A stretch of DNA of 64,000 nucleotides from Xylanibacter brevis ATCC 19188 (GCF_000621725.1 NZ_JHXM01000004.1:1-64000); one strand, 5' to 3'; shown: positions 13,325-22,706, counted from the first letter of the stretch. The notes: generated by a model from the letters alone, not told the origin. Made by a program: numbers and translations.

Positions 13325-15688
13325 TCAGCGGTTGCGAATAATTATGCATTTATTATCATTTCTCACTATGTATATACCATTTGGCATCTGTTGCAAAGCA
13401 GCATTCAATTCAGAAGCTTTCACCTCCTTTATTTTGTGTCCGCTGAGAGCATATATTGTCGCAACAGAACCATGATACATATCCATCGACTGGATACCCG
13501 TTGGGTCAACTTCTTCCATTTCGTAGGTCATCTGGCTAGGCACTATGCGCATCACATATTGTCTATCTTCGTTAGATCCTGTAATTTTTATAGCGCCTTT
13601 ATCGCCTACAACAAGTTTTCCTTTTGACTCCGTAGATCCATCGTTCTCTACACACCACAAGCGACTCCAAAACGATTCCTGATTATCATAAGCGGAAGCT
13701 GGAGCCACCTTCAGGAACATATCGCGCTGCTTAGGTACAGAGAACATGATGCGCCACGTCACACTATCTTCCGTCAACACGAAAGGATAGCTTTTATCGG
13801 TAGTACTCCAGTTATTAATATCACCTATCAGATAGTAGTTATTTTCCTGAGTACCCTCAGCAATGGTAACGTTATAAGTAGCTACTGTATTTTCACCCTG
13901 ACTATCGGTCGTTAATTTCAGCTGAGTATCACCTACCAGTGTGGGTACAAAATCAATTGACAGCTGTTGCTCGTCGCCAGCCATCAAAGCCACATAGACT
14001 TGATTCATGCACGTATAACCACTAGTCTCATTGCCTGCAAAGAGATAAAGATACCCTCTAAAGTCGTGGGGGCACTGTCCTACAGTGAACGTCAACAACT
14101 GTTGATCAAACTGTTTTTTGCTGCCAACATAAGCAAGATCGCTCACCACAATATCTACAGGAGCCTCTTTTGATTTATTCACGCGATATTCCACCACACC
14201 ATCGACGCTCACCGAAGCCTCTATATAAGTATCGGCATCTGCGAAAAGCGACCACTCTTTACCATCAGGCAATTTACTTGCAAAGGAAAACTTCAACGTA
14301 TTTCCTTGAAAGCTATCACGCAGCCAATCATCCAAGGTCCAATAATACCAATAAAAGCCGCCCGATACAAATTCTCCGTTGCCCTGACTAAGTATGGTCA
14401 GAGTTTGGTCTTTGTTTATTTCTACAAGTGCAATATCATAGTTCTTCGTCATCTCTGACTTATTCGTCATATAGAAAGTTACTGCACGTTTTCCATCCTG
14501 TTGCGTGACTGCAATTTTCTCATTAGAGGCATAAAGACAAGGCTTCACCTGCAACAATGCAGATTCGTCCACCCCATTCTCTGGCTTAAAGCCACATATC
14601 ATTTCCTGGTACAAGCGATAGCCCGCTGTGCTGTTTCCACCACCGATACCAGTGTTAGAAGGATTCATCACAAACAGTTTATAGAAGCCATCGCAATAGC
14701 CACCCCATCCCCAGTTCACATGATACATTCTGTCGCTGCCACGATAACCATCAACTACAAAGGCATGTCCGCTTACCCCAGAATTACCAGCATAGGCAAC
14801 TGGTCCATTTGTTGTCAACTCTTGATAAACCTTTCTCTCCCACTCTTCCATCTCATAACTATCAGCAAAGATATGGCGCATATCCTTGTCGTAGCCCATT
14901 GCATTTATCAAGACAGGAACAGCATTAGAATAGCTTGCAGACGACTCATTGTTTGTATAGTCCATCAACGAAGCCTGGCCACAATAACGCATCAGTTTTG
15001 CCACCGCACTAGCCTGATCTGCCGTATATCCTTTAGAGTAGTCATCAATCATCTTATCCCAGTCGAAAGTAGTAGAAGGTAATGCAGGTACATAGATACT
15101 TTTTTTAGACGTGGTATATTCAGACAGAGTTCCTGTAGCATTCTTAGGCCACTGGTGATAGTTCATCACCTGAGCAATAGCAGTTGCCACACAACCAGTC
15201 ACACTTCGCTGCCCTTCATCCAACGGACACTCATTATTATAAGGAGCCCCTTGGTTCCACTTCGTTGTCAGCAACTGTGCCACATCTGCATGCGCCTCAA
15301 TGTTTTTCCACGGAGCAGCTTTTACCTTGCCCAAACGAATCATTGTCATCTGAGCATCCAACTGTTTCAACCAGTCAACGAAATTTACGGGCAATGCTTC
15401 CTCTTGGAAAGTGCCCTGATCGGCAAAGCCCAGCACCTCGTCTGTCGCATCATCGCCAGAGATAATCACAAAGCCATCATCGTTCTGAGCATTAAATACG
15501 TAGAACGAAGAGGCGTCTGCCTGGTTGGCTATCATTTTTGACACACGTGCAGGTGTCCGACGAATCGTCTTCCCCTTTGCACTCAGAAACTTTGCCGCTT
15601 TTTGTCTCGCTTGCTCAGGTGTTATTGGTGCGCCCATAACTGTAAGAAGAGCAAACATCATCCAAGTCAGTACTAGTAATTTTTTCAT
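13325..15688 (-). CDS. Secreted C10-family cysteine protease (streptopain-like)
   Basis: 787 residues. Signal peptide MKKLLVLTWMMFALLTVMGAP is followed by a propeptide with ASSFYVFNAQNDDGFVIISGDDA (split: ASSFYVFNAQ, DDGFVIISGDD) and the peptidase domain: catalytic Cys in SVTGCVATAIAQVMNYHQWP near 165, catalytic His in GVSGHAFVVDGY near 305, then MYHVNWGWGG. A long C-terminal extension of beta-rich modules ends with IYALSGHKIKEV...LPNGIYIV-like sequence (MPNGIYIVRN), resembling a type IX secretion sorting domain. Likely an extracellular or surface protease, similar to PrtT- and SpeB-type enzymes of gut and oral Bacteroidetes. Monocistronic, with its own terminator. Confidence 0.88.
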   Translation of the reverse strand: MKKLLVLTWMMFALLTVMGAPITPEQARQKAAKFLSAKGKTIRRTPARVSKMIANQADASSFYVFNAQNDDGFVIISGDDATDEVLGFADQGTFQEEALPVNFVDWLKQLDAQMTMIRLGKVKAAPWKNIEAHADVAQLLTTKWNQGAPYNNECPLDEGQRSVTGCVATAIAQVMNYHQWPKNATGTLSEYTTSKKSIYVPALPSTTFDWDKMIDDYSKGYTADQASAVAKLMRYCGQASLMDYTNNESSASYSNAVPVLINAMGYDKDMRHIFADSYEMEEWERKVYQELTTNGPVAYAGNSGVSGHAFVVDGYRGSDRMYHVNWGWGGYCDGFYKLFVMNPSNTGIGGGNSTAGYRLYQEMICGFKPENGVDESALLQVKPCLYASNEKIAVTQQDGKRAVTFYMTNKSEMTKNYDIALVEINKDQTLTILSQGNGEFVSGGFYWYYWTLDDWLRDSFQGNTLKFSFASKLPDGKEWSLFADADTYIEASVSVDGVVEYRVNKSKEAPVDIVVSDLAYVGSKKQFDQQLLTFTVGQCPHDFRGYLYLFAGNETSGYTCMNQVYVALMAGDEQQLSIDFVPTLVGDTQLKLTTDSQGENTVATYNVTIAEGTQENNYYLIGDINNWSTTDKSYPFVLTEDSVTWRIMFSVPKQRDMFLKVAPASAYDNQESFWSRLWCVENDGSTESKGKLVVGDKGAIKITGSNEDRQYVMRIVPSQMTYEMEEVDPTGIQSMDMYHGSVATIYALSGHKIKEVKASELNAALQQMPNGIYIVRNDNKCIIIRNR

Positions 15689-15740
15689 AGGCTAATTAGG
15701 TAAGTTTAAGTTATTATTAGGTGAAGATTAAAAAAACTAT

Positions 15741-15944
15741 CTACGGATTATACATATCCTTGCAATAATAGGCCAAGATATCATCAAGCATACGCTTGGC
15801 CTCGACAGCAGGGCTGTCGGGGTCAAGCTCTATAGCTCGAATATAACAATTGATGGCATCGTGCCATTTTGATTCCTTGCGGAAGGCGTTACCTTGTTCG
15901 TACCACTCCTGGGCAGTACCTAAACACATATTCTTATCTTTCAA
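15741..15944 (-). CDS. Small single-TPR protein
   Basis: 67 residues. One tetratricopeptide unit is visible: EWYEQGNAFRKESKWHDAINCYIRAIELDPDSP (read in two parts: EWYEQGNAFRKESKWHDAI and NCYIRAIELDPDSP). No signal peptide. It starts 22 bp after folD in the same direction, so probably the last gene of the ffh-folD unit. Its short length leaves little beyond one TPR; a role as a small adaptor is only a guess. Confidence 0.7.
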   Translation of the reverse strand: MKDKNMCLGTAQEWYEQGNAFRKESKWHDAINCYIRAIELDPDSPAVEAKRMLDDILAYYCKDMYNP

Positions 15945-15966
15945 AATTCAAACTTTCTGCGTTCAA

Positions 15967-16845
15967 TTAGCGATAATACTCTTTCTTTCCAGCAGCCAAA
16001 GTATTCTTCATTAGCGAGCAAATCGTCATAGGACCTACGCCGCCAGGAACTGGTGTGATGAAAGAACACTTAGGAGCTACCTCGTCGAACTTCACATCGC
16101 CAGTCAGTCGGAAACCGCTCTTACGGGTTGCATCAGGCACGCGGGTTGTACCCACATCGACGATGACTGCACCCTCTTTCACCATGTCGGCTGTCACAAA
16201 TTCAGGACTACCGATGGCTGCAATGATGATATCGGCTGCACGACATTCCTCCTTCAACGTTTTAGAGCGTGAGTGGCATACGGTCACCGTAGAGTCGCCG
16301 TATTGTTTCTGCATCATAAGCTGAGCCATGGGCTTGCCTACGATATTGCTTCTACCTAGGATGACACACTTCTTACCAGAGGTCTCAATGCCGTAGCGTT
16401 TCAACAGCGTGATAATGCCCAGAGGGGTGGCTGAGATGAAACAAGGAAGACCGATGGCCATACGTCCTACGTTGATGGGATGGAAGCCATCTACGTCCTT
16501 GCGGTAATCGATAGCCTCAATGATCTTCTGTTCATCGATATGCTTTGGCAAGGGCAACTGAACGATAAATCCATCTACATCATCGTCCTTGTTCAGCTTA
16601 TCAACACAAGCCAGAAGCTCTTCCTCCGTAATATTGTCTTCATATCGAATAAGGGTCGATTTGAAACCACAGGCCTCACACGCGAGTACCTTATTCTTTA
16701 CATAGGTCTCTGAACCACCGTCGTGACCCACCAGCACAGCTGCCAGATGGGGCTGTTTGCCACCATTGGCCACTATGTTCTTCACCTCTTCTGCGATTTC
16801 TGCCTTGATGGCAGCCGCTGTTGCTTTTCCGTCTATTAGTTGCAT
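15967..16845 (-). CDS. folD: Methylene-THF dehydrogenase / methenyl-THF cyclohydrolase
   Basis: 292 residues, standard length. Catalytic and cofactor motifs: [13 protein letters not shown] with Tyr and active-site Lys near 49-53, [14 protein letters not shown] near 92-105, [28 protein letters not shown] (NADP site) near 165, and the C-terminal [11 protein letters not shown]. It interconverts methylene-, methenyl- and formyl-tetrahydrofolate in the cytoplasm. It lies 60 bp behind ffh, with an 11-bp perfect hairpin in the gap. A second folate gene, the QueH/5-formyl-THF cyclo-ligase fusion, is close by upstream. Confidence 0.93.
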   Translation of the reverse strand: MQLIDGKATAAAIKAEIAEEVKNIVANGGKQPHLAAVLVGHDGGSETYVKNKVLACEACGFKSTLIRYEDNITEEELLACVDKLNKDDDVDGFIVQLPLPKHIDEQKIIEAIDYRKDVDGFHPINVGRMAIGLPCFISATPLGIITLLKRYGIETSGKKCVILGRSNIVGKPMAQLMMQKQYGDSTVTVCHSRSKTLKEECRAADIIIAAIGSPEFVTADMVKEGAVIVDVGTTRVPDATRKSGFRLTGDVKFDEVAPKCSFITPVPGGVGPMTICSLMKNTLAAGKKEYYR

Positions 16846-16865
16846 ATTATATTGGTCTATAAACT

Positions 16866-16893
16866 CTTATAGGCCCACGATGGGGCCTATAAG
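16866..16893 (-). other. Intercistronic hairpin between ffh and folD
   Basis: Perfect 11-bp stem CTTATAGGCCC/GGGCCTATAAG with a 6-nt loop; only a weak T-tract follows on the minus strand. It may be a partial terminator or an mRNA-processing/stability element that sets ffh above folD expression. Confidence 0.5.
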
Positions 16894-16905
16894 ACAATTG
16901 GTTTA

Positions 16906-18261
16906 TCAAAACTTAGGCATACCGCCTTTCATATTCTTCATTGCCGCAGCCATCTGCGCCATTCTTGAGCGGTCCATACCCGTCACCATCTTCATCATCT
17001 TGCGAGTTTGGTCGAATTGTTTCATCAGTCGGTTCACATCCTCTATCTTCGTGCCCGAGCCCTTGGCAATACGCAACTTGCGGCTCTGGTTGATGATATC
17101 AGGGTTCTGACGCTCTTTCGGCGTCATCGACTGAATGATGGCTTCTATGCTCTTGAAAGCGTTATCGTCGATATCAACATCCTTAATTGCCTTGCCGATG
17201 CCCGGAATCATTCCAGCCAACTCCTTGATGTTACCCATCTTCTTGATCTGCTGAATCTGTCCCATGAAGTCGTCGAAGTCGAACTTATTCTTTCTGATCT
17301 TCTTCTCCAGACGCTTAGCTTCCTCCTCGTTGAACTGCTGTTGTGCGCGCTCAACCAGCGACACGACGTCACCCATACCCAGGATTCGGTCGGCCATACG
17401 AGCAGGATGGAACACGTCGATAGCTTCCATCTTCTCGCCCGTACCCACAAACTTGATAGGCTTGTTCACCACGGTGCGGATACTCAATGCAGCACCACCA
17501 CGGGTATCACCATCCAGCTTTGTCAGCACGACACCATCAAAGTCAAGACGATCGTTGAACTCCTTAGCGGTGTTAACAGCATCCTGACCAGTCATCGAGT
17601 CAACCACAAAGAGGGTCTCATCGGGATTGACAGCTTGCTTCAGGTTCGATATCTCAGTCATCATCTCCTCGTCCACAGCCAGACGACCGGCGGTATCGAC
17701 GATGACTACATTATAACTTTCTTGCTTTGCTTTGCGAATAGCATTCTGAGCTATTTCTACAACATTCTTATTGCCTTCCTCGGTATAGACATCCACGCCA
17801 ACGGTTTCAGCCACCACCTTCAACTGGTCGATAGCAGCAGGACGATACACGTCGCAAGCCACCAACAAGGGCTTCTTGTGCTGACGCTCCTTCAGCATCT
17901 TAGCCAGTTTACCTGTGAAGGTGGTCTTACCAGAACCCTGAAGACCAGACATCAGGATGATGGCAGGACGACCTTCTAGGTTCAGCTCTGCAGCTTTGCC
18001 ACCCATGAGTTCTGTCAACTCATCGTGAACGATTTTCACCATCAGCTGACTAGGTTTGATGGCTGTAAGCACATTCATACCCATTGCTTTCTGCTTCACC
18101 GTGTCGGTGAACTGCTTGGCTACCTTATAGTTTACGTCGGCATCCAACAGCGCACGACGTACATCCTTCAAAGTCTCGGCAACATTAATCTCGGTGATTT
18201 TCCCTTCACCTTTCAGTATTTTGAACGACCGTTCCAGTCGCTCGCTTAAATTTTCGAACAT
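16906..18261 (-). CDS. ffh: Signal recognition particle protein Ffh
   Basis: 451 residues. N domain 1-90, then G domain with GLQGSGKTTFTGKLA (G1) near 108, DVYRPAAIDQLK, VDTAGRLAVDEEMM (G3) near 190 and LTKLDGDTRGGAAL (G4) near 245. The methionine-rich M domain (from about 310) ends with MVTGMDRSRMAQMAAAMKNMKGG (read as MVTGMDRSRM, AQMAAAMKNM). It binds 4.5S RNA and signal sequences and delivers ribosomes to FtsY and Sec. Own promoter (-7 box 18288-18295) about 26 bp upstream; folD follows. Confidence 0.95.
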   Translation of the reverse strand: MFENLSERLERSFKILKGEGKITEINVAETLKDVRRALLDADVNYKVAKQFTDTVKQKAMGMNVLTAIKPSQLMVKIVHDELTELMGGKAAELNLEGRPAIILMSGLQGSGKTTFTGKLAKMLKERQHKKPLLVACDVYRPAAIDQLKVVAETVGVDVYTEEGNKNVVEIAQNAIRKAKQESYNVVIVDTAGRLAVDEEMMTEISNLKQAVNPDETLFVVDSMTGQDAVNTAKEFNDRLDFDGVVLTKLDGDTRGGAALSIRTVVNKPIKFVGTGEKMEAIDVFHPARMADRILGMGDVVSLVERAQQQFNEEEAKRLEKKIRKNKFDFDDFMGQIQQIKKMGNIKELAGMIPGIGKAIKDVDIDDNAFKSIEAIIQSMTPKERQNPDIINQSRKLRIAKGSGTKIEDVNRLMKQFDQTRKMMKMVTGMDRSRMAQMAAAMKNMKGGMPKF

Positions 18262-18287
18262 ATGTTATAATTGCAATTATTGTGGTG

Positions 18288-18295
18288 CAAAGGTA
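18288..18295 (-). promoter_or_regulatory. -7 box TACCTTTG for ffh
   Basis: CAAAGGTA on the plus strand, directly beyond the terminator of the upstream fusion gene; 26 bp before the ffh start. Confidence 0.65.
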
Positions 18296-18300
18296 CAACA

Positions 18301-18337
18301 AAAAAACGAGACTCACAAATTCAGAGTCTCGTTTTTT
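18301..18337 (-). terminator. Terminator of the QueH/5-FCL fusion gene
   Basis: A 9-bp stem ACGAGACTC/GAGTCTCGT flanked by AAAAAA and TTTTTT makes it bidirectional in principle; it abuts the stop codon at 18339 and precedes the ffh promoter. Confidence 0.85.
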
Positions 18338-18338
18338 A

Positions 18339-19436
18339 TCACACAACCTCATCCACCATCACGTCGTGTTCGTCTGTTGGCACCTCAGCTACGCGCTGAA
18401 AGGGAAAACAGACGCCAATCTTTCTGGCATGAGACAATTGTGGCAAGAACCGATCATAATAACCTTTGCCGCGTCCAAGACGGTGACCTGCGGCATCGAA
18501 AGCCATACCAGGAACGAGAACGGTATCAATCTTGTCATAGCCGGTAAACAATTCGCCCACTGGTTCCATGATATGATAGGCCCCTTCCTTCAAATCATCG
18601 GGAGACTGATAGCGGCGCAATTCCATTGTGATATCGCCTGTTACCCTAGGCAAAACAACCACTTTTCCATCGGAAAACAATAGGTTTACCAATGGCCGGA
18701 TATCCACTTCGTCTGGTAAAGGCCAATAGGCCAGAATATGAGAGCTGTTGGCTACCAGTGGCATCAAACGTTCTACAACCTCGCCAGACATCTTGTCCAG
18801 TTGTGACTGGTGCTGGCGTTTGGCTTCACGCATCTGTGCACGCAGGAGTGGTTTCGTGTTGGCTCCGTTTCGAGCTGAGAACTCGCATCCACAGTATTGC
18901 TGGTTGTAGAATTGATTCTCTCTGAGCAGTTGGTTGCGACGTTCCTGCAAACCACCCTTGCGCCAGTTCTGTGCCCAAAACTCTGTGCCAGGCACTAGCG
19001 CCATAGCTTTTTGTCCGGCGTGTTCTATCTGTTCCAGACTCTTCCACCTACTAGAAGCCAATGTCGTGGCGAAAAAACGAAATCCCAATTCGCGTGCCTT
19101 TTCAGCCGTTCTGGTCAATCGCAACGTGAAACATTGTTCGCAGCGCCCACCGCGTTCCGGCTCATTCTCCAAGCCCTGCACGCCACAACGCCACGCCGCA
19201 TGATCATAGTCGCCATCAATCCACTTCAATCCCAAGCCCTCTGCATGTCGCTTACTCTCCTGTTTTCGGATCTCGTACTCCTCGCGCGGCCAAATGTTTG
19301 GGTTAAAATAAAAGATGGTGGGGCGTACACCATTACTCATCAGCCACTCAACAATGGCCGACGAACAAGGTGCACAACAAGCATGCAGCAGCACTTCCGT
19401 ACACCCTTCAGGAACAATAATAGCAGGCTGTTTCAC
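18339..19436 (-). CDS. Fusion of epoxyqueuosine reductase QueH and 5-formyltetrahydrofolate cyclo-ligase
   Basis: 365 residues with two enzymes in one frame. Residues 1-190 are QueH (DUF208): HACCAPCSSA with C20, C21, C24, GGRCEQCFTLRL near 96-107, and QQYCGCEFS (C182, C184); it reduces epoxyqueuosine to queuosine in tRNA. Residues from about 195 match 5-formyl-THF cyclo-ligase: KPLLRAQMREAKRQHQ, then VLVPGMAFDAAGHRLGRGKGYYDRFL near 306-331 (split: VLVPGMAFDAAGH, RLGRGKGYYDRFL), the ATP/folate-binding signature. Each domain retains its key motifs. No frame break is seen between them, so the fusion looks genuine. Folate salvage would act alongside nearby folD. Confidence 0.88.
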   Translation of the reverse strand: MKQPAIIVPEGCTEVLLHACCAPCSSAIVEWLMSNGVRPTIFYFNPNIWPREEYEIRKQESKRHAEGLGLKWIDGDYDHAAWRCGVQGLENEPERGGRCEQCFTLRLTRTAEKARELGFRFFATTLASSRWKSLEQIEHAGQKAMALVPGTEFWAQNWRKGGLQERRNQLLRENQFYNQQYCGCEFSARNGANTKPLLRAQMREAKRQHQSQLDKMSGEVVERLMPLVANSSHILAYWPLPDEVDIRPLVNLLFSDGKVVVLPRVTGDITMELRRYQSPDDLKEGAYHIMEPVGELFTGYDKIDTVLVPGMAFDAAGHRLGRGKGYYDRFLPQLSHARKIGVCFPFQRVAEVPTDEHDVMVDEVV

Positions 19437-19440
19437 CTCT

Positions 19441-19478
19441 CAGTTCTCAATTCTCAGTTCTCAATTCTCAGTTCTCAA
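19441..19478. repeat. 14-bp tandem repeat
   Basis: Units CAGTTCTCAATTCT at 19441 and 19455 and a partial third at 19469. It fills the short gap between the fusion gene and the TerB/DnaJ gene; the latter's stop codon (TGA, 19475-19477 on the minus strand) falls inside the repeat. Confidence 0.8.
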
Positions 19479-20248
19479 AGTCCTCTCGCCTTCCAGATAC
19501 GATCCTTTGCAGCATTTATCTCCTGGAACTTTTTCTCTGCTGCACGACGCACATCATCGCCCAGTGCCGCCACTCGGTCAGGGTGATGTTCCAAGGCCAA
19601 CTTACGATAAGCCTTTTTCAGCTCAGCATCGCTGACGTTCGGACTGACGCCCAACACCTTGTAGGCATCCTCCAGCGAGTCGCCTTCAAGATGCAACATC
19701 GAGTCAACCACTTGTGGCGACATCTGCAACCATTGGGCTACCTCTTTCAAGGCTACAATCTCCGAACCATCCACGCGCCCATCGGCCTGTGCTATCATCA
19801 CCAGGAAGTTGAGCAATTGCAAACGTCCTGAGTAATCCACATGAGTAGCTACCTGCATACAAGCCTGTCGGATGTTCTGCTTATAGGCTTGGTCACCTAT
19901 GCGCTTTTGTTCTTCAAAGAGCTGACGCATCAGGTTGTCACCTTCCCGAGCTGCTTCTTCACCAAAGTTCTGGCGAAGCATGCCTCTCACCAGCTCCATC
20001 TCTGAATGCATAATCTTACCATCGGCCCTGACGATATAAGCAGCCAGAACCAACATCGATATGAAGAAGCTGTTACGATCACCTTCACGCGTTTGCTCAT
20101 CAGTGAGGCGGAAGGACGATGTTCCTTGTCCTTCCGCACCACTGGTCACTGCATCGAAAACAGCACCTATTGCAAATCCTATCAAGGCCCCCATGGGACC
20201 AAAGGCGCTCCATCCCAGATAGCCGCCTATCCACTTACCAAATGCCAT
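19475..20248 (-). CDS. TerB/DjlA-like protein with C-terminal J domain
   Basis: 257 residues. The N terminus [28 protein letters not shown] (read as [20 protein letters not shown]) is glycine-rich and hydrophobic, like the membrane-anchoring segment of DjlA. Residues about 60-185 form the TerB-like helical acidic domain ([11 protein letters not shown] and [10 protein letters not shown] metal-like loops). Residues about 195-257 are a J domain with the HPD motif at about 222. It probably recruits DnaK to the membrane as a co-chaperone. Start codon lies only 2 bp from the palindromic element at 20251-20358, so its 5' leader is that element. Confidence 0.85.
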   Translation of the reverse strand: MAFGKWIGGYLGWSAFGPMGALIGFAIGAVFDAVTSGAEGQGTSSFRLTDEQTREGDRNSFFISMLVLAAYIVRADGKIMHSEMELVRGMLRQNFGEEAAREGDNLMRQLFEEQKRIGDQAYKQNIRQACMQVATHVDYSGRLQLLNFLVMIAQADGRVDGSEIVALKEVAQWLQMSPQVVDSMLHLEGDSLEDAYKVLGVSPNVSDAELKKAYRKLALEHHPDRVAALGDDVRRAAEKKFQEINAAKDRIWKARGL

Positions 20249-20250
20249 AT

Positions 20251-20358
20251 ACCCCCTAAGTTAGGGGGTTGGGGGTCTGAACGACCACCCAACCCAAGTC
20301 ATTACTTTTATTCATTATTACTTCCGTTCAGACCCCCATCCCCCTAACTTAGGGGACT
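20251..20358. repeat. Palindromic intergenic element (GC-rich family)
   Basis: 108 bp with inverted ends: ACCCCCTAAGTTAGGGGG plus TTGGGGGTCTGAAC on the left, and GTTCAGACCCCC plus CCCCTAACTTAGGGG on the right, as in the copy at 10937-11054. It touches both neighbours: it begins 2 bp upstream of the TerB/DnaJ start and contains the stop codon of the cytidylate-kinase-like gene. Confidence 0.8.
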
Positions 20359-20973
20359 GAGGCATGTCATCAGGAAGTCCACGGCGCCATTCACGCCAAA
20401 GTTACGCACATTGAGCGCTATGTCATAGTTGCGTGCATCCTGCCAGTCGCTGCCCGTATAGGTCTTCGTGTAAAGCTCACGACTATAGTCATTGTCCACT
20501 ATCATGGCAGCAGCATCGCTCTCAGAGATATCATACTTCCTGCCTATGCGCTGCTTCCTGCAATCATCATCGGCATGAATGAATATCTTCAGGGCATTCG
20601 GGTGATTGCGGAAGATGTGGAAGCCACATCGTCCTACGATGACGCACGACTCCTGTGCTGCAATCTTCCTTATCACTTCTGCCTGCGCTTCAAACAGCTG
20701 CCGCGAGGTTTGATCGTGCTCTTGTCCGCTATACTCAGCCCCCGCCATATACGAACGATAGAACTGCGTAAAGTCATCACGCCACAATGGGTTTCGAGCC
20801 TCGATATTCTCAACGGCATTTTCTACTGCGCAAAATCTGCGAGCCACCTCGTTCAATATCTGTTTATCCAGTAACTTCACGTCAAGACGGCGTGCCAACT
20901 CTGCTCCAATCTCGTGTCCACCGGTACCAAACTGGCGACTGATGGTGATAACAAATTTTTCCTCCTTGTTCAT
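20344..20973 (-). CDS. Cytidylate-kinase-like family protein
   Basis: 209 residues. Begins EEKFVITISRQFGTGGHEIGAELARRL: the P-loop is replaced by the SRQFGTGG form typical of the cytidylate-kinase-like family (AAA_26), distinct from true Cmk. Further: VIVGRCGFHIFRNH and RKYDISESDAA with a lid Arg. Substrate unknown. The final residues CLSPLS and the TAG stop come from the palindromic element, so the natural C terminus may have been altered by its insertion. Promoter -7 box TATCTTTG at 21012-21019. Confidence 0.83.
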   Translation of the reverse strand: MNKEEKFVITISRQFGTGGHEIGAELARRLDVKLLDKQILNEVARRFCAVENAVENIEARNPLWRDDFTQFYRSYMAGAEYSGQEHDQTSRQLFEAQAEVIRKIAAQESCVIVGRCGFHIFRNHPNALKIFIHADDDCRKQRIGRKYDISESDAAAMIVDNDYSRELYTKTYTGSDWQDARNYDIALNVRNFGVNGAVDFLMTCLSPLS

Positions 20974-21011
20974 AAACGTATAGATTTACAGGGTTAATTA
21001 CTATCTGTGAG

Positions 21012-21019
21012 CAAAGATA
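21012..21019 (-). promoter_or_regulatory. -7 box TATCTTTG for the cytidylate-kinase-like gene
   Basis: CAAAGATA on the plus strand, 39 bp upstream of the start codon at 20973. Confidence 0.55.
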
Positions 21020-21048
21020 CGGAATAAAAATGAAATCACCAAGCTTCT

Positions 21049-22638
21049 TTACACAATTTTTTCCATATAGAGGGCACACATCTCTGCGCATCGTTCGCCA
21101 TCCACACCTGCCGACACGATGCCCCCAGCATAGCCGGCTCCTTCGCCACAAGGGAAAAGACCCTCTACCTGAACATGTTGCAATGTCTCGGCATCGCGAA
21201 CAATACGTACAGGCGACGATGTTCGTGTCTCCACGGCAATCATCACCGCCTCGTTGGTCAAGAAGCCATGCGCCTGACGTCCGAATGTCTTGAAGCCCTG
21301 CTGCAGACGCGAAGATATAGACTTCGGCAACCAGAAATGCAGCGGCGAAGCTATCAGTCCTGGTGCATACGAGCTTTTAGGCAGATCGCTGCTCAGTCGG
21401 CCATTGACGAAGTCTGCCATACGTTGTGCAGGTGCCGTCTGTCTCATATTTCCCTGTTGCCAGCACATCCTCTCCAATTGTTCTTGGAAATGCATCATGG
21501 CAAGCGGAGACGCCTTCTCACTAGTTATGTCTTCAGGGCGAACCTCCACTACCATACCTGAATTGCTCCATTGGGTACCTCGACTCGCTGGACTCATACC
21601 ATTGACCACAATCTGCTCTGGGCCGGTGGCAGCAGGAATCACAAAACCACCTGGGCACATACAGAACGAATAGACGCCACGTCCCTCCACCTGTGTCACA
21701 AACGAGTATTCTGCAGCAGGTAACCATTGTCCCCTGCCCTCTTTGCGGTGATACTGAATCTGGTCTATCAACTGTGACGGATGTTCCAATCGCACACCCA
21801 CGGCAATACCTTTGGCCTCAATCTGGATATTGGCTTCTGCCAAATAGCGATACACATCACGTGCCGAGTGGCCTGTAGCCAGAATGACAGGACCGGTGAA
21901 GGTCGTCATGAGTGGAGAAACGTGAGAAGCATCCGTAGAGACTGCTTCGCACCCTATGACCTTACCATTCTCGGTGATCAGGCGCGTCATCTTTGTCTGA
22001 AAGTGCACCTCACCACCACAACGGATGATTGTGTTGCGCATCGCCTCGATGACCTGAGGCAGTCGGTCCGTACCAATGTGCGGATGAGCATCGGCCAGGA
22101 TATTGGTCGAAGCACCATGCTGACAGAACACGCGCAGAATCTTCTCTGTATTGCCACGCTTTTTCGAACGTGTATAGAGCTTACCATCTGAATAAGCGCC
22201 TGCGCCACCTTCGCCAAAACAATAGTTACTCTCCCCGTCCACCTGTTGGGTGCGTGAGATGTTGGCAAGATCCTTCTTGCGCTCATGCACATCCTTGCCT
22301 CGCTCCAGCACCACAGGGCGATAGCCCAGTTCAACGAGTCGGAGGGCAGCAAAAAGTCCGCCAGGACCAGCGCCCACCACAATCACCTGCGGACGTCCAC
22401 TCACATCATGGTAGTCCACATGCTCGTATTCATCGTCAGTAGGCAGCTCGTTCACGTACACACGCACCTTCAAGTTCACGAAAATGGTACGTTGACGAGC
22501 GTCTATCGAACGTTTCAACACACGCACAGCCTTCACAGTGCTGATGGCCAGTCCCTGTTCTTCAGCAATATATTTACGGAGCACCGCCCCGTCGGCTGCC
22601 ACTTGCGGCAACACGCGTAATTGGTATTCGTTTATCAT
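21049..22638 (-). CDS. FAD-dependent oxidoreductase (COG2509 type)
   Basis: 529 residues from ATG 22638 (MINEYQLRVLPQVA). An open frame continues 110 codons upstream, but it would run antisense through the thrA promoter and start; a -7 box at 22647-22654 fixes the shorter start and implies an almost leaderless mRNA. N-terminal ~85 residues are the typical RNA/ferredoxin-like leader of this family; then the Rossmann motif VIVVGAGPGGLFAALRLVE near 92-110, YCFGEGGAGAYSDGKLYTR near 150, and the C-terminal FAD motif GLFPCGEGAGYAGGIVSAG. Substrate unknown. Monocistronic and divergent from thrA. Confidence 0.85.
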   Translation of the reverse strand: MINEYQLRVLPQVAADGAVLRKYIAEEQGLAISTVKAVRVLKRSIDARQRTIFVNLKVRVYVNELPTDDEYEHVDYHDVSGRPQVIVVGAGPGGLFAALRLVELGYRPVVLERGKDVHERKKDLANISRTQQVDGESNYCFGEGGAGAYSDGKLYTRSKKRGNTEKILRVFCQHGASTNILADAHPHIGTDRLPQVIEAMRNTIIRCGGEVHFQTKMTRLITENGKVIGCEAVSTDASHVSPLMTTFTGPVILATGHSARDVYRYLAEANIQIEAKGIAVGVRLEHPSQLIDQIQYHRKEGRGQWLPAAEYSFVTQVEGRGVYSFCMCPGGFVIPAATGPEQIVVNGMSPASRGTQWSNSGMVVEVRPEDITSEKASPLAMMHFQEQLERMCWQQGNMRQTAPAQRMADFVNGRLSSDLPKSSYAPGLIASPLHFWLPKSISSRLQQGFKTFGRQAHGFLTNEAVMIAVETRTSSPVRIVRDAETLQHVQVEGLFPCGEGAGYAGGIVSAGVDGERCAEMCALYMEKIV

Positions 22639-22646
22639 TTCAAGTG

Positions 22647-22706
22647 CAAAGGTACAAAAAAAATATTCTATCATCGTCGGTATTTCACATTTTTTACTTA
22701 CCTTTG
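22647..22706. promoter_or_regulatory. Divergent TACCTTTG promoters for the FAD oxidoreductase and thrA
   Basis: Leftward -7 box: CAAAGGTA at 22647-22654, 8 bp before the oxidoreductase ATG. Rightward box: TACCTTTG at 22699-22706, 26 bp before the thrA ATG at 22733. They lie 44 bp apart, so regulators bound between could affect both. Confidence 0.65.

Noticed and set aside
13325..15688. Part of a virulence or mobile cluster
   Set aside because: The protease is monocistronic between housekeeping genes with its own terminator; nothing mobile flanks it.
17008..17979. 323-codon plus-strand frame
   Set aside because: Antisense shadow of ffh.
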